Source: Comamonas sp. lk
GTDB taxonomy: Bacteria > Pseudomonadota > Gammaproteobacteria > Burkholderiales > Burkholderiaceae_C
Assembly (NCBI GenBank): GCA_945901215.1
Contig: CAMDKE010000198.1
Location: 1 to 5,551 of the forward strand
Direction of reading: 5' to 3'
Length of the DNA stretch: 5,551 nucleotides
The translations under genes and the position numbers were made by a program. The notes beneath the pieces were generated by a model. That model ran no database searches. It had not been told where the DNA came from and saw only the letters and a list, made by a program, of their open reading frames with translations. Shown here piece by piece: positions 5,162 to 5,551 of this stretch. Numbering within the stretch: position 1 is the first letter of the stretch; each line of letters begins with the position of its first letter.

Positions 5162-5551
5162 CTAAAACGGCGCTTTGGTGAACTTGGCGCAAATGCCTTT
5201 GATCATGTGCCGGCGGGTGCCGTCCTTGAAGGTCAGCGTTTGCACGAAGGCGCCGTCTGCCAGGTCAATGGTGAACTCTTCCTGGGTGATCATTTGGCCA
5301 AAGCGCTCAAACATAGCCGGGCGGCTGACAAAGGCCTTGGTGCCTTCCATGCGCAGCGCGCCCTTGCGGGATTCCGACATGGTGTACTCGCCCTGGTACC
5401 AGCCGGCCTTGGTTTCGGGTTCCAACCCAGCGACCAAAACATCCTGGTAGACCTTCGGTTCAGAGTTGAGCGCCCCCTGGGGCGTGGACACCGTGACCTC
5501 GCAGACGAAATTGCCGCCCTTTTTGCCCATGGCGCCTGCCGTGGTGTCGAG
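5162..5551 (-). CDS. Hypothetical protein, probably 5'-truncated by the window edge
   Basis: I do not recognise this protein. The reading frame ends at TAG (5164-5162) and stays open to the right edge, giving at least 129 residues. A Met at 5530 would start a 122-residue form, but that protein would begin almost at once in a strand-like segment (NFVCEVTV), so a longer protein, perhaps with a signal peptide outside the window, is more likely. Alternating hydrophobic/polar stretches (for example EEFTIDLADGAFVQTLTF) suggest a mostly beta fold. Two Cys residues, at 10 and 114 of the Met-5530 form, could pair in a disulfide if the protein is exported. There is no membrane helix in the visible part. 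It lies 68 bp upstream of pyrF on the same strand and may or may not be transcribed with it. Coding potential looks real: the composition is even and the ending is a well-formed GICAKFTKAPF. Confidence 0.7.
   Translation of the reverse strand, partial: LDTTAGAMGKKGGNFVCEVTVSTPQGALNSEPKVYQDVLVAGLEPETKAGWYQGEYTMSESRKGALRMEGTKAFVSRPAMFERFGQMITQEEFTIDLADGAFVQTLTFKDGTRRHMIKGICAKFTKAPF

Noticed and set aside
5094..5192. ATG at 5192 as pyrF start, adding 33 residues
   Set aside because: The extension overlaps the end of the right-edge gene, has no resemblance to OMP decarboxylases, and MTFLAQL at 5093 matches the usual N terminus.
1..5551. Mobile element, CRISPR array, tRNA/rRNA, toxin-antitoxin or defence system
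   Set aside because: No transposase or integrase motif, spaced direct repeats, cloverleaf-like segment or defence-related domain was found by eye. Apart from the unidentified right-edge protein, all genes are recognisable housekeeping families.

Overview
The window looks like ordinary chromosome from a GC-rich betaproteobacterium, most likely in the Burkholderiales (Comamonadaceae-like). This rests on the G+C-rich coding style with strong third-position GC, and on my recollection of related proteins: a RhlE-type helicase tail, an N-terminally CNNM-type CorC/HlyC protein, and a subfamily 2 OMP decarboxylase close to Burkholderiales versions. No database search was possible, so the placement is inference.

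Layout from left to right. (1) Positions 1-491, plus strand: the last 162 residues of a DEAD-box RNA helicase, RhlE type, cut by the window edge at its motif VI. (2) Positions 492-603: a short convergent intergenic gap with three hairpins. (3) Positions 604-1464, minus: apaH, diadenosine tetraphosphatase. (4) Positions 1488-2795, plus: a CNNM/CBS/CorC_HlyC membrane protein, divergent from apaH with only 23 bp between start codons. (5) Positions 2805-5551, minus, in transcription order: an unrecognised protein running off the right edge, then pyrF (OMP decarboxylase), a GTT2-like glutathione S-transferase, and an ElyC/YdcF-type DUF218 membrane protein. The last three are tightly spaced (25 and 8 bp gaps) and probably form one transcription unit.

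The functions are housekeeping ones: RNA remodelling, alarmone hydrolysis, divalent-cation or membrane-stress transport, UMP synthesis, thiol chemistry and envelope maintenance. I saw no mobile element, CRISPR array, tRNA, rRNA, phage gene, toxin-antitoxin pair or defence system, and no convincing undescribed system. The points most worth a second look are modest: the unidentified right-edge protein, the GST without a Ser/Cys at the usual place, a -10-like hexamer placed so that pyrF mRNA could be leaderless, and an A+T-rich imperfect palindrome inside pyrF.
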